Counted from the stretch's first letter, positions 11,112 to 32,510 are shown. The stretch: 64,000 bases of DNA from Strongylocentrotus droebachiensis (GCA_035222895.1 JAVYIG010000171.1:419501-483500), one strand, 5' to 3'. Numbers and translations: made by a program. Notes: a model not told the origin generated them from the sequence alone.

Positions 11112-11465
11112 GGTCAGATAAACACATTTTGATACCTTGTCCGACCCCGCAAGCTCAGGGGTTTAAGGCAATACATTACGGTCAGCGGCTGAGCCGGCCC
11201 CGGAAGCTCAGGTGTTTGAGGCGTTTAATTAAGGTCAGATGAGCATTTTTTTGTATACCTTATTATTTTATGACACTGGCAGGTCACTATTTGGCGTGGG
11301 TTCCGGGGGGCGGAGCCCCCAAAAATCAGGGGTTTTAGGCATTAAATTACCGTCAGATGAGCATCTAAGGGCCCGCCGTAGGGTCCTAGGTGGAATCCAG
11401 GGGCAGAGCCCCCGGGAGCTTAGGGGTTTTAGGCATTTAATCACGGTCAGATGAGCATATTTAGA
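11112..11465 (+). repeat. Short array of GGGGGCGGAGCCCCC hairpin units
   Basis: Degenerate units of about 95 bp: a GGGGTCCAGGGGGCGGAGCC-type palindrome, GGAAGCTCAGGGGTTTTAGG, then CATTTAATTACGGTCAGATG. The same unit family is longer at 43985-44700 and 53560-54045. Confidence 0.8.
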
Positions 11466-12000
11466 TTCCTCATTAATTTTTAACACTGGCAGTTAACTAT
11501 TCTTTCTTTCTTGCTCTCATTCTATTTTATTTCTCTTTTTCAAAAAAGTGGGGGAGGGGGGGGGGAGGGAGCTCGAGGCTCCCAATCCCGCGCCCCACCT
11601 CGGGCCTGACATGTAGGAATCTCAAGAATCATATTTCTTGCCTTGGTGTAAATTTAGTAATTTGTCATTCTCCAACAAACACATACAAACGTATTTACTA
11701 AAAAGTGAGGAAAAATCTCGGAAATTATGTCATTTCTTTCCCTTTCCTTCCTTCTCTCTTATTTTTTTTTGATTGGGGGGGGGGGGAGGGGTCAACAGCC
11801 TGGGAGGCAAGGCCCTTTCGGCCCCCCGATCTCCTTCTTCCCCCTTTTCTTTTTTTCTTCTTCTTCTTTCTTTCCCTTCTCTCCTCTTTCCCTTTCCCTT
11901 CTTTTCCTTTCTTCTCTCTTTTTTTTTTTTTTTTTTTTACAGGGGGGGGGGGGGGGCCAAGGCCCGCTCGGCCCCCCCTGGATCCGCGCCTGTGCTAAAT

Positions 12001-12950
12001 ACCACGAAGACGGTCCTGTTATGGCATGACACAGGTAACTGAGATTTTCTGGGTGATGAGCTCACAGAGAGCTACGTGAAACATCAAAGAATCTGAGATA
12101 ACCAGAATTTCTCTCATGCAATACACATTAGATTTTAAAGTTTCGAATTAATTTTTTTTTAATGAATGGTATTCAATTTTTTTTTCTTTTCTATTTTCCA
12201 TATTTTACTAGACAATTTGAATGCGAACATTTTGCTCAATGTACACTGTTATTATTTGTTTTGGGTTTTTATTTATTTATAAATAAATAAAACTAAGACG
12301 ATAGCATTCTTAAAAAGAAAAACATATATTTGTGAAAACTAACTATTGAACTAAAAAACAAACCCAAGTAATAGCACACTTTCATAAACAAAACTTAGTT
12401 GTATTTCACAACTAAAAACAAATGCATCAACGTGCAAATTCATGTACGAATTATACAGCTGGAAAAAAACTATAGACTTCAGAATCAGAACCAGGTTCAA
12501 TTTTGTTGGCCGTTCAATTTTTAAATCGCCCCTTCTGGCCAGAGGACTGAGAGTATGTTGTATTTGTCATTTCCACACTTCATGCTCCAATTTGATTCTA
12601 AATATTTCATTTGTTGATGATTAACATCCAGTCTGGCACATCGCATAATATCGATGGTTAAACCCCCCAACAGTATGTGTATAGGTTTAAATATATATAT
12701 TTATAGGACCTTCAATGTAAAAAACCGTCTATCGGCATGGCCAGCACTACCCTTTAGAACAGACAGATGGTATTATTTTTTATACGGTCAAAATTAATCT
12801 TGGTCATCTCTTTAAATGACAGGATTGGGAGGGGGAACGCGAACAAAAAATCAAACTGGGGGAAAAGGGGCTTGTTCTAGGGTGAGAGTATTGTTGCCTC
12901 CTTCCCCCACAAAGTACTACCGCTTGTTGCCCAGTCGGCTATCTGACAAG
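12001..12950. other. AT-rich 5' flank of the actin gene
   Basis: AT-rich, with long T and A runs. No exon or element with clear borders. It leads into the probable actin promoter. Confidence 0.55.
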
Positions 12951-12972
12951 TCGCAGCGCTGCGAAACGATCT

Positions 12973-12982
12973 CCTTATATGG
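12973..12982 (+). promoter_or_regulatory. CArG box (serum response element core) of the actin promoter
   Basis: CCTTATATGG is a perfect CC(A/T)6GG. It lies about 120 bp upstream of the strong donor GG|GTAAGT at 13103, which can close a leader exon. SRF/MADS control of actin through CArG boxes is well known in animals. The placement relative to transcription start is inferred. Confidence 0.7.
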
Positions 12983-13034
12983 TCAAGGAGTTGCATTCGT
13001 TGCGAATACAATTAGCATAAGTTATCAATAAATC

Positions 13035-13102
13035 TGCGAGTCACGACTTTCTAGTTCTCATTCTAGTACAAGTGGTTGTTGAGTAAGCGCATCCAGAGAA
13101 GG
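13035..13102 (+). other. Probable non-coding leader exon of the actin gene
   Basis: No ATG-led frame of note. It ends with GAAGG|GTAAGTTG. A matching acceptor TTCTTTGCAG at 15345 begins the exon that holds the start codon, giving a leader intron of 2243 bp. A 5'UTR intron is usual in animal actins. The 5' end is a guess. Confidence 0.5.
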
Positions 13103-13668
13103 GTAAGTTGCAAACAAAGTTGTCATTATCTTTATTCATATATTTTCATCAATTCTATAGAGTTTGTTTCTTTGCTCAGCCTCTTTTAGTTCGGAAATAT
13201 GGTTTAATGTTTAGATAATTGCTTTGTTGTTAGATTTATCTACAGTTACCTAATAAATTATGCACTTAAAGATTAATTTTCTTTCGAATGTGAAAGTTTG
13301 ATTATAATACTTTGTCTTGTGTTAGTACAATATTTGTTTTGTTTATTAAATTGGTTCTTTATATCAAACACTATAATCGCAGAATTATAACAAAAAGTCA
13401 ATATAAAGCAATTTCCATTCAATAGTTTTTGAGCGTCTCCTTTTAAAAAATGCGAATGTGACAATTATAACGTATACCAAAATATTACTTCTATATATTG
13501 ACAATAGAATAGGGTATTGAAATCGACCTGAATTTGATTTCTTCAAAGTTTTTGCAATCGTATAACGTACCTCTATTGGTCATAATTTTGATAGATTATT
13601 CATAATCTAGGCCAGGATTTACCTCTAATCTAAAAAACGTGAATCGTGTATCAAAAGTATTATTCAGG

Positions 13669-13794
13669 GAATAGTGTGGTGTTCATATAGAATAGTTAGG
13701 TGTTTATGTAGAATAGTTTGGTGTTCATATAGAATAGTCTGGTGTTCATATAAAATAGTTTGGTGTTAATATAGAATATTTTGGCGTTCATATA
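13669..13794 (+). repeat. 21-bp tandem repeat, six units
   Basis: GAATAGTTTGGTGTTCATATA-type units with one to three changes each, head to tail, inside the actin leader intron. Confidence 0.9.
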
Positions 13795-14651
13795 GAATAA
13801 TGAACTTTACATCGTTCTCTTTAGTCGGCAAGATGGTGAACTACAATATTTTACACATTTCTTTCCTCATTAGTACCGATATTTTCACCAACCAATGTCT
13901 TTGAAAATTGGAGAGGAGACGGGGCATCGATTATACTTGACCCTTTTCCAACATATTTCAAAAATACAAAAGATGAAATGGTCGCGCTTCATCTAAACTA
14001 CCTCTAATGATATAGGACCCAACATTAAAGTGACATTCAACTGTGTATCCCATTTACCTAAAACATTATGTTTCATCCTTAGAATAATTTAGGCCTACAA
14101 CTTACATTTACATGATATAGATAACGATTGACATCCGTTTAAATTTCCAACAGCTTCAACACTTACAAACTGTCATTTTGGAACTTCCGTTCTTAACGGA
14201 TTTGAAAGAAATCTAATTATGTTTGGTACAGCAATATATCTAATGCTTTAGAGATGTGAATTTTGCCATTAACTTTCATCTTATTTTGTTATCATTGAAA
14301 TGTATTAACTGCTTTTGGTGAGGTCAGTTTCATCTTGCTCAACGTTATGTTGTTTAGGTCTAACGTTTCACTGAAATACTAATGCAAAATGTTTCTTATT
14401 AATTTTTTGCAAGAAATTATCTATATTCTTATCTAAGTATGGCCACTGTTATTACTACTTCTATTTCTGGAATCAAATCTTCTTTACACTAAGACTACTC
14501 AAATTGATGTAATCAATTTGCAGTCATCCGATTATATACTTACGGTTTATTCATCACAACGTTTACTCGATCATGCTCGTGCAAAAGGAACTTCAGAAAG
14601 GTGATTTTTTTTTGGGGGGGGGGGGGGGTGGAGAGACGTATAGCTCTTTCC

Positions 14652-15169
14652 TTAAAGGTAATAGATAGTCTACAAAGTTTTGGGAATTTTTGAAAATTGG
14701 TTGAATAGTGATTTTTACAATTTTTATATATTTTGATGCACCTGCGGATGTATTATAAGCACTAGCAAATTTAGCCCCTAAAACACTTCTGCTTTCGAGA
14801 AAAATTGAATATAAAAATTTACCGGTGCTCCCGGTAAATGTTGATGAAATTCAAATAGCGCCTACGGCCGTACACTGGTAGCTGCGACCATGCAAATCTC
14901 AGAATATGTAGTTGGGATATATAACTTTCAAACGAGAATAGCTAATCGGTCGATTTTAGTCAAGAAACATTGTTTCATAGCTTAATTAATATCTTGACCT
15001 TGAGAGGGAGCTATACAACATAAAGAGTTTATTATTTACGAGTTCATAACTTTAGACTCGATTTCAATCGCGACAACGATCTCTGTATAACGTAGGATCG
15101 CATATGCTTCCAAAATATTCATTTGAACCGAATTCATGACTCCTTACCAAAACTTTGTATTACCTTTAA
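14652..15169. mobile_element. MITE with TTAAAGGTAA ends (copy 2), in the actin leader intron
   Basis: Begins TTAAAGGTAATAGATAG and ends AACTTTGTATTACCTTTAA. It is an inverted, diverged copy of 1059-1564, with the shared core CAAATAGCGCCTACGGCCGT. It ends about 175 bp before the leader-intron acceptor. Confidence 0.75.
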
Positions 15170-15380
15170 TGTATTTTGCAAGTAGGCCTATGTCATAATT
15201 ATTGAGAATTATTATTCATTTGAACTGAGCCTAGTTGTAATCTTTTGATAAACTCAGGTCATGATTATTTTAGATTTGTTGTTCATGTGACAGCTATGAT
15301 GTCGCGTTTTTTAAAATACAAAATACGATTATTCGTTCTTTGCAGATTCTACCCATTCCATCCTGATTATCTTCTGATAA

Positions 15381-24273
<8,893 letters not shown>

Positions 24274-24322
24274 ATCCGTGAAGACTTTATTTCTGCTTTG
24301 GACATACCCAAAACCATTGTCG

Positions 24323-24328
24323 AATAAA
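24323..24328 (+). promoter_or_regulatory. Possible proximal polyadenylation signal of actin
   Basis: AATAAA 50 bp after the stop codon. It is close to the stop for an actin mRNA, so the distal signal is probably the main one. Confidence 0.4.
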
Positions 24329-24809
24329 AGGGGAAAAGGGATATTTAAACAGAAGAAATAGTGATACGACATTAGTGGTCTTGTTTATCAAAACCATGCA
24401 AGATAAGAACTTGGAAGACTACATACTGCGATGTGACTGAAAAAACAACAGGTTGCTCAATTGTCCCGCGTTTTCACCTATATTTTGTTTAATTTAGTTT
24501 ATTATCAAACGCAAGATTACACAAGCCTTTTCTCTTGACATTAGTATGAGATTTGTAATCCTTGGAGTAACAGTTTTAAGGTCCAAATGCAAAGGATTCA
24601 GTCTGGAACTGTATTTACCACTAGAAATCTTAAACTTTAACAACAAGCTGGTTTCTGAAATAATTATTGACAATAGCTTTGCATGATTAGAGGGATATGA
24701 AACGATAAAGTTATGGAGATATGTATATTTTTATAATATTTGTTTTATGTGTACATTTTTCTTTTTCTCTTCAGCTTTCTTTTCATATCTTTTCATTCCA
24801 TTGAAACTG

Positions 24810-24815
24810 AATAAA
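24810..24815 (+). promoter_or_regulatory. Distal polyadenylation signal of actin
   Basis: AATAAA at the end of an AT-rich 3'UTR of about 540 bp, followed 15-25 bases later by A-rich sequence suitable for cleavage. Confidence 0.65.
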
Positions 24816-24989
24816 TACATTTCTATCACAAACTACAATGCAGTTCGTATTTCATATCTACGTATCTTTTTCTTATCTCGAAACATGAGACGTTTCATCA
24901 GGATATTTACTCTAATTTGAGAGGGGAACAATTTTTCTTTGGTGCTTGGACGCAATGGGAAACAATGTTGCAATCGTAATTAAACTAAA

Positions 24990-25083
24990 GCGAGGAGGGG
25001 GATAGAGAGTGAAAAGAGAGGGGAGACGGGGGACAGAGAGTGAGAGAGAGAAAGTGAGAGTGGAGAGACAGAGAGACAGAGAG

Positions 25084-25141
<58 letters not shown>

Positions 25142-25155
25142 GAGAGAGGGGCTAG
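24990..25155 (+). repeat. GA microsatellite downstream of actin
   Basis: Imperfect then perfect (GA)n. The following region to about 25990 is AT-rich with G and C runs (25304-25385, 25637-25670) and an orphan element end CTGCGTACGCGTCTG near 25670. No gene is seen. Confidence 0.85.
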
Positions 25156-25989
25156 AAACAGAGTTTAATTATAACATTTAATTGAAAAATAAAAACAATT
25201 AATCCATAGTACATTCAACCCTTTATGAGCAACAGCGGAAACATAAAAGATAAATTTGAGTATGCGGGCATCTTGTTGCCGAATACATGCATGGTCGTCA
25301 ATCAAGGGGGGGGGGGAGGGGATAGGGGGACTTCCCTTCAAATTTTTAAGGTTGGGGACACAATAGGGTATCCCCCCCCCCCCAAGTCTTGTACTTCGTA
25401 TAATAGGCTCTATGGGGCCCAACTTCTTATTTTTTTTTTCTTTCCAGTTCTCTGATTGGCGAAAACTGGTATTATTATAGATCATCAACCAGTTATTCGC
25501 GCGGGTCTAGGTGGTGCATGCTAGTGCTAGTGTGTGACTGTGTGATAAAAGTACACATGTATATGACAGACCAAATTACATGATCAAGGTCAGCATAAGG
25601 TTTTCCTGAAAAACATACACATACAAAAAAACTTAAGGGGGGGGGGTTACCCCCCCCCCCCCCCCCCCCCTGCGTACGCGTCTGCATAGGATATATCATG
25701 TGTTAATGTATTGGAGTGAAACATGTATGATTAAAGTTCATTTAATTGAGAAAATTGTTCTCATCTTTCGTGTTTTCCTTTTTGATCGCCCGTTCTTTGA
25801 TTGACTGACATGGGGAGCTATATGGCATTGCAATGTCTTGCCGTCGAAGCTTGATGCTCTACAGGATACAGGTATATTATGTATTATGTAACATGTTCAT
25901 GATTGTTTTACAGATTATGCTATAGGGTTGGGAGGCGAAATTGAAAATAATTTATTCACATTTGAGTTGCGAATTAGGGAATAAGAGGA

Positions 25990-26715
25990 TTTGTTGTACC
26001 ATTCTCGACTATTAATCCTTGTCTGAATTCAGCTACCCCCGCCCGCGCGAAGCGCGTAAGCTTTGACCGTTCATAGTTTAATGAAATTATTAGAGAAAGA
26101 AGACGATTCGTTGTACCATTCTCGACCCTTTTTCCTTGTCTGAATTTAATCCCCCCCCCCCCTCCGGCGCGAAGCTGGGAAGCTATGACCTTTCATAGTT
26201 AAATGAAATTATTAGAGAAAGAAGATGATTCGTTGTTCCATTCTCGACTCTTAATCCTTGTCTGAATTCAGTTTCCCCCTCCCGCGCGAAGCGCGGAAGC
26301 TTTGACGTCTCATTAAATTCTTAGAGAAAGAAGACGATTCGTTGTTCCATTCTCGACTCTTAATCCTTTTCTGAATTCAATTCCCCCCCTCCTGCACGAA
26401 GCGCGGAAGCTATGATGTTTCATTAAATTATTAGAGAAAGAGGAGGATTTGTTGTACCATTCTCGACAATTAATCCATGTCTGAATTCAGTCCCCCCCCC
26501 CCCCTCTTGCACAAAGCGCGTAAGCTTTGACCTTTCATAGTTTAATGAAATTATTAGAGAAAGAAGACGATTCGTTGTACCATTCTCGACCCTTTTTCCT
26601 TGTCTGAATTTGGTTTCCCCCCTCCCACGCGAAGCGCGAAAGCTTTGACCTTTCATAGTTTAATGAAATTATTAGAGAAAGAAGACGATTTGTTGTTCCA
26701 TTCTCTACTCTGGCT
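25990..26715 (-). repeat. Tandem array C, about 6 hairpin units
   Basis: Same family as array B: CCCGCGCGAAGCGCGGAAGC, CATAGTTTAATGAAATTATT, GAAAGAAGACGATTCGTTGT, with C runs between units. It ends at CTGGCTACACGCCTG (about 26705), an hAT-like right end whose left partner I cannot find. Confidence 0.85.
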
Positions 26716-28141
26716 ACACGCCTGCTTTAAAGTGAAAATGAAACAATCATGATTGTGAAAGCACACAATTATGTTAGTAGAAATGAAAAAGAAAAAAAAC
26801 TATTACACCAACCATGGATAAATCACGGCCGGGAGCGTAGGCGGAGTGTCATAGTTTTGTGTTATTGGGCGAGGGGGCGTAACAACCAAGCGAGATTTTG
26901 CAATGTTGAATGCTGACATTATGCACTCTAGGAAATCCCTAAGCCCAATATGTATGTTCTTTCCGCTATATATCTTTCTAGTTATATTTCTAAATTTCCT
27001 GGGGGACGTGTCCCCCTATCGGGCCCAGAATCACCGCCCCTGTCCATGATTACTTCCAACATGAGCTCAAATACAAGCTTAAGCAAGTTGGTATGAGCTG
27101 AAGCCAAATGAAGGACGAAATAAGAGTTGTGAAGCAGCCCCTCTACCGTTAATTACAAATTTGACTTTCTAGCGCAGAGGCTGTTTTTACCGTTTTACTT
27201 TGAATCCGTGGCTCGAAATTTTATGCAGCCGGCCCCCTCTATTCAATAACGTTTCCCAAGCCTTCTGGAATGACCCCAAATCTCCCGATTATAGTTTTTC
27301 CTTATTCGTCGTTACTGTCACTAAGCGTCATTCCTCGTCATTCCACCTTCCTCACCCGACTTTTCTCCTCCACCCCCCCCCCCCCCACTCAATGTTATCT
27401 AGGGTATGCGTATGCCAGTTCCCTCTCTTTGAAAGCACCTCTCTATCTCCGGTGTGTAAAGTAAGTACGGGCCGGATTTTGTGTATTACGGGCCGGACTT
27501 TGTTGCGTGAAAAGTACTCCTTAACCGGAGATTTTGGGAACACGAATTCGGTCCCTCCGACCCCGGAGTGTGAGGGAGGGGGGGGGGGGGCTTTTTTTCT
27601 CTCTCTGTTTCTTTTCTCTTCTCTTTTCTTTTCTCTTCTCCTTTCTTTTTTCTCTTCTTTTCTTCCTCTTTTTTTCCTTCCCTTTTTTGCGCCGCCAATA
27701 GGGGGATGGGGGGGGGGGGCGCGGCAGTTTCGCCCCCCTGGATCCGCCACTGCTACCCAAATAAGAGGCTCGAGCGAAAGAGACGGACATTTTCGGACTA
27801 AAACATATGAGGCAGACATACTAACGATTGATTGGTTCGCGTATTCTCAATCTGGCCTATTGATCGACCCGTGTTTTTATGGAGCAAAAGCCTCTCGTGC
27901 GTACTCGAGGTTCACCATAATGAACGTTCTTGTCGTGAACATACTAGTTCGGTACTTTATCCAGCAAGCAGTTCCCTGCCTTCGCGATCTTGGACGAGGA
28001 TTATTTGCGGATTATTTGTAACGTTAAAGAACTAATCAAGACATTGGGTGGACTTTAATTCATTCCGGTAGTTAGTGTAAATGTAAGTATACAAAAATAG
28101 CTTTATCACTGATAATTATGTCGACATATTTAATTCACTCA
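26716..28141. other. Intergenic stretch with element fragments and a pyrimidine tract
   Basis: Holds an orphan right end AGAATCACCGCCCCTG (about 27035-27050), a homopyrimidine tract with flanking G runs (27585-27690) and another orphan right end CTGGATCCGCCACTG (about 27740). The long open frame across it is a chance joining of these and has no gene-like composition. Confidence 0.6.
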
Positions 28142-28706
28142 CAGGCGCGGATCCAGGATTTTCCAATAGGGGGGGCCGGAAATTCGAAATCCGCGCAGAC
28201 CGTCATTTAAACTTACCAATACTGACAAGGTCATATTAGAAGCACTGTACTTTAATAGTGTACTGGTACCTACAAACGGGCACAATTATTTTGGAAAGGG
28301 GACATGCTCACGTCACATCTCTTGTCCGATATCAACATTCCCTGTTTTCAAGTTATGCTCGCGCGCAATTTTGTTGACATTTCCATCAGTGGGGGCTGAA
28401 GCCTCTTGCCCCAATATCTATTTCCTGGTTTAATAATTTGGCGAGCGAGCGAAGCGAGTGAGCGGAACTTTGAGCTTATGTATGTTGTGAAAGTGTTAAT
28501 TGTCACCAAAACATACGAGATAAGATATAACAAATGCATATTGGTAATTTTTAAATTTTCGGGGAAAGAGAGGCTGCAACCCCATCCCGCATTAACTGCA
28601 GGTGTTTTGAAATCAAATCAGACTCCCCCAAAAAGTATTAACCAAAACGCACGAATCCAGTTTCAAAAATCAAAAAAATGTCAGCTTCAGAGGGGGGCAC
28701 ATCACC
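28142..28706 (+). repeat. Duplicated 565-bp block, copy 1
   Basis: Starts with an hAT-like end CAGGCGCGGATCCAGGATTT and ends ...GGGGGGCACATCACC. It is almost identical to 30041-30617. The length difference (12 bp) equals the difference in one G run (7 versus 19). It contains GCGAGCGAGCGAAGCGAGTG. Confidence 0.9.
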
Positions 28707-28779
28707 ATGATGACATAGCCATATTGATATGGTTTTGCCATCATAAGTGAGAAAATTGTATTCTTTTATGGAAATGGGA

Positions 28780-29240
28780 AAAATAGAGAACGATGGAAGG
28801 AAAACATGAGAAGAGAAAGAGAGGTTATTTCTAAAATGAAATGAAAGGGGCTTTGTGACTTTCAAGGAGGAACTAACAATTTCTATCGCTTGTGACGACT
28901 AATTTGAATTTCCAATTTGTTTTTAAATTCAAGAACTTCCTGGGGCTCCGCCCCAAGGCTGCCGGCAAAGGCTCTCCCCCTGCACCCCATCCGTAAATAT
29001 AGATTGATGTGGTTCCCAATTTATTGTCAAAAATTGGAGAGAGTGTGAGTATTATGTAGTTAAAGCTTCTAACAACCACTCCTTTAGACCGTTTATTATT
29101 TACACAATTTCCTGCTGTCTGCTGCCTTGAGACCACTGGAGCGAAGAAAGGTAACAATGTATAGCAATAATCCCTATCCTTTTTATGCAGATGATTCTTC
29201 TACCATTCTTGACCAGAAGTGCGTTTCAAACGCAATGATG
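28780..29240 (+). repeat. Dispersed repeat block, related to 33930-34380
   Basis: Shares GAGGTTATTTCTAAAATGAA, CTGCTGTCTGCTGCCTTGAG and ACCATTCTTGACCAGAAGTG with the second block. This copy also has a GGGGCTCCGCCCC palindrome. Non-coding. Confidence 0.75.
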
Positions 29241-29299
29241 TGGGCCTCATTCCATTGAATGTTGAGTCCAGTATTAAGGGCGTTTTCTGCTACTTGCTG

Positions 29300-29645
29300 C
29301 CTAATCTGAGGGCTTTTTTGTGCTCTTTAAAAAGAACACACAATAGGGGCAGCGCAATTTAAATATCAAGGGATGGATAAGAGTTTATCTCTGAAAAGAA
29401 ATGAAAGGGCTATTTGACTTTCGAGAGCGATAAATACTATATAATCCATCCCTTGAAGTATAAATTGCACTGCCCCCATTGTGTGCTCTTTTCGAAGAGC
29501 ACAACAAGCCCTCAGATTGAACATTCCATCTCATAAAATTGTCTTTAATAGGTAAAGAGAGGTTATTTCTAAAAGGAAATGAAAGGGCTATTTGACTTTC
29601 AAGAGCCCTTTCATTTCATTTTAGAAATAACCTCTTTTTCTCTAA
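29300..29645. repeat. Two adjacent inverted repeats
   Basis: CTGAGGGCTTTTTTGTGCTC (about 29308) pairs with GAGCACAACAAGCCCTCAG (about 29500), with further pairing of the ATCCATCCC and GCAATTTAAAT parts inside. A second hairpin at 29553-29640 pairs GAGGTTATTTCTAAAA with its inverse. Confidence 0.7.
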
Positions 29646-29836
29646 AAAAACACAATTACTCTCTTGAAAGTCAAATAAACTCGAGAACAACCTTGGATTC
29701 TGCTCTGCCAGGCCCCTCAGTGGATCTGCCATGTTGTAGGGATCCATTAGAAAGCACAATAAGCCCACTCAATAATTAATATATATATTCAAACGTCATA
29801 GCGATTCATCCAAATAAAAAGAGTAGGGAGATAGAG

Positions 29837-29898
29837 AGAGATCGAGAGAGAGATGAAAGAGTTATGAGGGAGAGAAAGAGAGAGAGAGAGAGAGAGAA
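29837..29898 (+). repeat. GA microsatellite
   Basis: (GA)n with interruptions, just upstream of the second duplicated block. Confidence 0.85.
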
Positions 29899-30040
29899 GG
29901 GGTGGGACGTCCTTTCGAAAAAGTATGGTTGAAACCAGTAGTGATACCACTCCAACCATTTGAACACGATAACAGATTCCGAGCAGTAACATATATTAAA
30001 CAAAAATATTGGTATTTATTTTGCAATTTGCTGTTGAATA

Positions 30041-30617
30041 CAGGCGCGGATCCAGGATTTTCCAATAGGGGGGGGGGGGGGGGGGGCCGGAAATTCAAAA
30101 TCCGCGCAGACCGTCATTTAAACTTACCAATACTGACAAGGTCATATTAGAAGCACTGTACTTTAATAGTGTACTGGTACCTACAAACGGGCACAATTAT
30201 TTTGGAAAGGGGACATGCTCACGTCACATCTCTTGTCCGATATCAACATTCCCTGTTTTCAAGTTATGCTCGCGCGCAATTTTGTTGACATTTCCATCAG
30301 TGGGGGCTGAAGCCTCTTGCCCCAATATCTATTTCCTGGTTTAATAATTTGGCGAGCGAGCGAAGCGAGTGAGCGGAACTTTGAGCTTATGTATGTTGTG
30401 AAAGTGTTAATTGTCACCAAAACATACGAGATAAGATATAACAAATGCATATTGGTAATTTTTAAATTTTCGGGGAAAGAGAGGCTGCAACCCCATCCCG
30501 CATTAACTGCAGGTGTTTTGAAATCAAATCAGACTCCCCAAAAAAGTATTAACCAAAACGCACGAATCCAGTTTCAAAAATCAAAAAAATGTCAGCTTCA
30601 GAGGGGGGCACATCACC
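30041..30617 (+). repeat. Duplicated block, copy 2 (577 bp)
   Basis: Near-identical to 28142-28706 in the same orientation, 1.9 kb downstream, with a 19-base G run in place of 7. A diverged third copy is at about 34735-35160. The block is followed by C runs, (CA)n and another orphan end (GCAGGGGCGGCGGAGC at about 30776). Confidence 0.9.
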
Positions 30618-31024
30618 CATCAGACTCCCTCTAAAAGTATTAACCGAATCGCACGAATCCAGGTAAAAAAAAATCAACTTCAGAGCTAGAGAGGAACCCC
30701 CCCCCCCCCCACACACAAACACACACACACCCCCTGTGCGCGCAAGCGCGAAATTAACGCTGGCGCTAATGCGTAAGCAGGGGCGGCGGAGCTATTTCCA
30801 AAGTGGAAAGCACCAACAAAAAAGGGCACCTACAAAGCGAAATCTCAAAGCGAAAATATACATTTTTGTGGTATATACCCTTTCATTGGGATTCCATTAT
30901 CAGGGACGATTTCAATATTTGTTTTTCTTTATATTGTTGTAAATTGGAATTTATGTTGTAAATTAAATAGAAATTATGTGGTGCAAAGATGTCCCCCCCC
31001 CCTTGCTTCTTCAGTCAATGACAA

Positions 31025-31100
31025 ATTGTTTCCCCTCTAGAGGGATTCCCAATGTATTGTTTCCCCTCTAGAGGGGTTCCCATTGTACTGTTTCCCGCCT
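31025..31100 (+). repeat. 31-bp tandem repeat, about 2.4 units
   Basis: TGTTTCCCCTCTAGAGGGAT-type units, with CCCCTCTAGAGGGG itself a palindrome. The flanks (30618-31590) hold no recognisable gene. Confidence 0.75.
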
Positions 31101-31849
31101 TTTTTGGGGGTATCTCTATTGAACTCTTTGCATGAGTGGATTTCTTTTGTGTGATTGCTAGCATTGGTGCATGCTATAGCAGGCAGGTAGCCATTCTAAG
31201 CTATGTTATAGGACTGCAAGCACTTGTACATTTGGCCTGCTGTAGGAGGAAATGTGATCAGACTTTGTTTAAAGTAAGTTGGATTGTTTAATAATTATGA
31301 TTGTATTTCATTTAACTTATTGGAATGATGATATATACATGTACCTACAAGCATTATTAATGAGAGTTTTGATGGTGAAAGTAAGATCAGTATAATTGAA
31401 TTATGTCTTGCACTGTATTTGCATGGGAACAAATATGCTTCATTGAAATACTCTTGTCATTTATTTTGTTATATGATATATGAAGGAATTGCAGTATAAT
31501 TGTGTTAAATTGAACATACCATCCTTACATAATATATATTTTATATCCTTATACAATATATTGCTTAAGCATCACCCTTTCGGCTGGGTGTGATTGTCTG
31601 AATATTCATTTGCGAGCGAGCAAAGCGAGCGAGAAAAAAAATGTAAGATCTGTGAGGTCGCAGAGTGAAAAATTACATCTTATAAAGAGGAAAAAAATAA
31701 ATCATGATGGGGTTATAAGCATCACGGAAGACTGAAAAAACTTTTGTTTTAAAGTGACATATAATTGTATCATCTATAAATGCGAGCGAGCGAGCGAGCT
31801 TTAGGGGAAATTACTCTTAGTCGCTTGAAATTAGGTGCAAGCCTGATGA

Positions 31850-32510
31850 TGAGAGGTTAAGGGGACACTTATCGAAAGGGATAAAGACACTTATTAGAAA
31901 AGAAAAGGAGCATGTGTCAAGGTACAAAGAGTAATTATCAAAGGTTCAAACGAGGCACTTCTTACACCTGAAAGGAGGCACTCACCAGAAATGAGATAGG
32001 GCACTTATGAGTATGGGAAATGGGCATTTGTCGACGGAAAAGGGGCATCCACCAGAAATTTATTTATCAGAGGTGAAAAGGGGCATTTATGAAAAGGGGA
32101 TAGGTCCCTTATTATAAAGGAAAAGGGGCACGATTCAAAATAAAAGGGCAGTTAGCAAAGGTGAAAATGGGCACCCATCATAGATGAAAAGAGTACTTAT
32201 CAGGAGGGGAAGGGGTACTTTTCAAAGTAAAACGAGCATCTCTCAGATTTGAATAGGGGCAATTATCGGAGGTGAAGAGCGCACTGAAGTGAAAAGAATT
32301 AACTTCTCATATATGAAAATGGTCATTTACCAGAGATGAAAAGGGACACTTTTTATTTATGAAGGGCCTCATTTTTCTAAATAGCCCTTATCAGATAGGA
32401 AAGGGGGCACATGTGTTGATGAAATGTGCGCTTATCCGAGTTAAAAAGGGGAAGGGGCACTTCTTTACAAAGTAAAAGTGGCCCTTTGGGGGGTACTTGA
32501 AGAGTGGGGC
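31850..32510 (+). repeat. Degenerate minisatellite around AAAAGGGGCACTTATC
   Basis: About twenty degenerate units of roughly 30 bp, each with GGGGCACTTATCA(G)A and a GGTGAAAA linker. An inverse tract of the same motif is at about 54980-55530. It is preceded by GCGAGCGAGCAAAGCGAGCG-type motifs (31610, 31785). Confidence 0.8.

Larger units (their letters stand above)
10045..11992. mobile_element. hAT-like composite element B, 1.9 kb, with 8-bp target duplication
   Basis: Starts CAGGCGCGGATCCAGG and ends CCTGGATCCGCGCCTG. TGCTAAAT flanks both sides (10037-10044 and 11993-12000). It contains the hairpin array in inverse orientation (10190-11035), an internal element-like end CTACGCGCCTG at about 11100, a second array of a different hairpin family (11112-11465), and a pyrimidine/G-run right part (11750-11970). 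It appears assembled from more than one element. Confidence 0.82.

Noticed and set aside
27200..28021. 273-codon open frame on the plus strand
   Set aside because: It runs across a homopyrimidine tract, G runs and a transposon end; composition is Ser/Phe/Pro-biased and no domain or splice context is visible.
28348..30450. Identical 63-codon minus-strand frames at 28348-28539 and 30259-30450
   Set aside because: Identity comes from the duplicated non-coding repeat block; the frame is not conserved in the third copy near 34.9 kb.
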